A stretch of 7,217 nucleotides of DNA from an uncultured Eubacteriales bacterium. GTDB lineage: Bacteria > Bacillota > Clostridia > Monoglobales > Firm-18. Below, one piece after another: positions 6,501 through 7,217 of the stretch; positions within the stretch are counted from its first letter, which is position 1, and each line of letters opens with the position of its first letter. Both the position numbers and the translations under genes were made by a program. The notes below the pieces were generated by a model. That model was not told where the DNA came from, ran no database searches, and worked only from the letters and a program-made list of their open reading frames with translations. The stretch is taken from contig CAJLYO010000081.1 in the NCBI GenBank assembly GCA_905210885.1, positions 1 through 7,217 on the forward strand, given 5' to 3'.

Positions 6501-7173
6501 ATCCGAATATTTCGGAAAATTCTTTTGCGGAAAAAACCTCGTCCGGAGTGCCGTGGGCAAGGATTTTTTTGTTAAGCAGTATTACTCTGTCGGCATTTTT
6601 CTTAACCTGTGCAAGGCTGTGAGATACGATTATGACAGTCATATCATACTCATGCCGCAGCCGCGAAATCATTCTCCAGAAATTCTCCGTGCCTGCCTTA
6701 TCGACCCCGGAAACGGGCTCGTCAAGAAGCAAAAGATTAGGCATGGGAACAAGCGCCAAAGCAAGCATGGCACGCTGGAGCTCGCCGCCGGACAGCTTTG
6801 AAAGCTTTCTGTCGAAAAATTCCTGCGCCGACACTGCCGCAACGGCGTTTTTAACCGCATCCGACTTAATATCCGCGCCGCAGCTTAAAAACAAATCCGC
6901 AACAGTTGCCGGGCAGTCGCCGTCAAAGCTCAAACTCTGGGGGACATATCCCACAACAGGCGTTGTACTGCCGTTCTCGCCGACAAAACAAATTTCGCCC
7001 TTATGCTTTTTCTCGCCGATAATCGCTTTTAAAAGAGTGCTTTTTCCGGCGCCGTTGCCTCCGATAACCGCAGTAATTTCACCGCAGTGTATATGAATAT
7101 TTATATCCTCCAGTATACCGTCTACGGACAGATTTTTAATTTGTGTACAGCATAACGAATTGCATTTTTTCAA
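6499..7173 (-). CDS. ABC transporter ATP-binding protein, metal (zinc/manganese) type
   Basis: This is a 224-residue ATPase subunit of an ABC importer, closest in layout to the ZnuC/MntA metal-uptake type; it would couple ATP hydrolysis to transport at the inner face of the membrane. Motifs in order: Walker A GGNGAGKST (residues 38-46), Q-loop YVPQ (76-79), signature LSGGELQR (127-134), Walker B LLLLDEP (147-153) followed by SGVD with the D-loop aspartate D158, and the H-loop histidine H185. All key residues are present, so it should be active. The only start I can support is the TTG at 7173, which overlaps the TGA of the upstream gene (TTGA); the nearest purine-rich site, AGAGGA, is rather far at about 14 nt, so coupling to the upstream gene is likely. 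No permease or binding protein lies downstream, so they must be upstream or elsewhere. The metal is an inference; the length is a little short for the family. Confidence 0.85.
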   Translation of the reverse strand: MKKCNSLCCTQIKNLSVDGILEDINIHIHCGEITAVIGGNGAGKSTLLKAIIGEKKHKGEICFVGENGSTTPVVGYVPQSLSFDGDCPATVADLFLSCGADIKSDAVKNAVAAVSAQEFFDRKLSKLSGGELQRAMLALALVPMPNLLLLDEPVSGVDKAGTENFWRMISRLRHEYDMTVIIVSHSLAQVKKNADRVILLNKKILAHGTPDEVFSAKEFSEIFG

Positions 7174-7217
7174 TATTTGTTCACTTTCCTCTTAAACAAA
7201 AGGAAGCGCAGCTCCGC
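7170..7217 (-). CDS. C-terminal end of an upstream gene, unidentified (partial at right edge)
   Basis: Fifteen codons on the minus strand, reading AELRFLLFKRKVNKY and then TGA, are open to the window edge. The TGA overlaps the TTG start of the ABC ATPase by four bases, a common arrangement for coupled genes. The fragment is basic and too short to identify; a transporter partner is possible. Another frame ends earlier at a TAA (7192-7194), so the choice of frame rests on the overlap alone. Confidence 0.35.
   Translation of the reverse strand, partial: AELRFLLFKRKVNKY

Noticed and set aside
6632..7096. Plus-strand open frame opposite the ABC ATPase
   Set aside because: It is a shadow of a gene with all the ABC motifs; its composition mirrors the complementary codons.
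1..7217. CRISPR arrays, insertion sequences, tRNA or rRNA genes
   Set aside because: I saw no regularly spaced direct repeats, transposase motifs, terminal inverted repeats or tRNA-like cloverleaf in the window.

Overview
The window looks like chromosomal DNA from a low-to-mid GC Firmicute, most likely an anaerobic Clostridia gut-type bacterium. The reasons are strong GGAG/GGGAGG ribosome binding sites, sigma-A-type promoters, short U-tailed terminators, a cytidylate-kinase-like protein of a clostridial type, and a secreted protein whose C-terminal module resembles one often seen on clostridial carbohydrate-active proteins. This assignment is an inference; there is no rRNA or other marker gene in the window.

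Positions 1-3295 (plus strand) carry the 3' end of folA (dihydrofolate reductase), then an ArsB/NhaD-type membrane permease with its own promoter inside the folA 3' end, then a cytidylate-kinase-like protein directly followed (stop codon abutting start codon) by a PhnP-like metallo-beta-lactamase-fold hydrolase. A strong terminator closes this block. The 111-nt gap between the permease and the kinase-like gene holds a predicted H-type RNA pseudoknot that ends just before the ribosome binding site. It is the best candidate here for an undescribed regulatory RNA.

Positions 3296-4597 hold a perfect inverted repeat followed by a T run, an extended -10 promoter, and a cytoplasmic GH88 unsaturated glucuronyl hydrolase. 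A bidirectional terminator separates this gene from the convergent genes that follow.

Positions 4601-7217 (minus strand) carry, in transcription order, a few codons of an upstream gene, a metal-type ABC transporter ATPase with its terminator, and then a gene for a secreted modular protein (about 590 aa) behind a near-consensus promoter. The secreted protein has a signal peptide, two DNRLRE/CBM96-like beta-sandwich domains flanking an Ig-like domain, Asp-rich calcium-type loops and a C-terminal module. Its reading frame is broken: the signal peptide and the mature protein lie in different frames, so as sequenced it should not yield full-length product.

The GH88 enzyme and the secreted binding protein together suggest a locus connected with uronic-acid polysaccharides. 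The permease, kinase-like and hydrolase genes may form a separate small-molecule or ion module whose substrate cannot be read from sequence.
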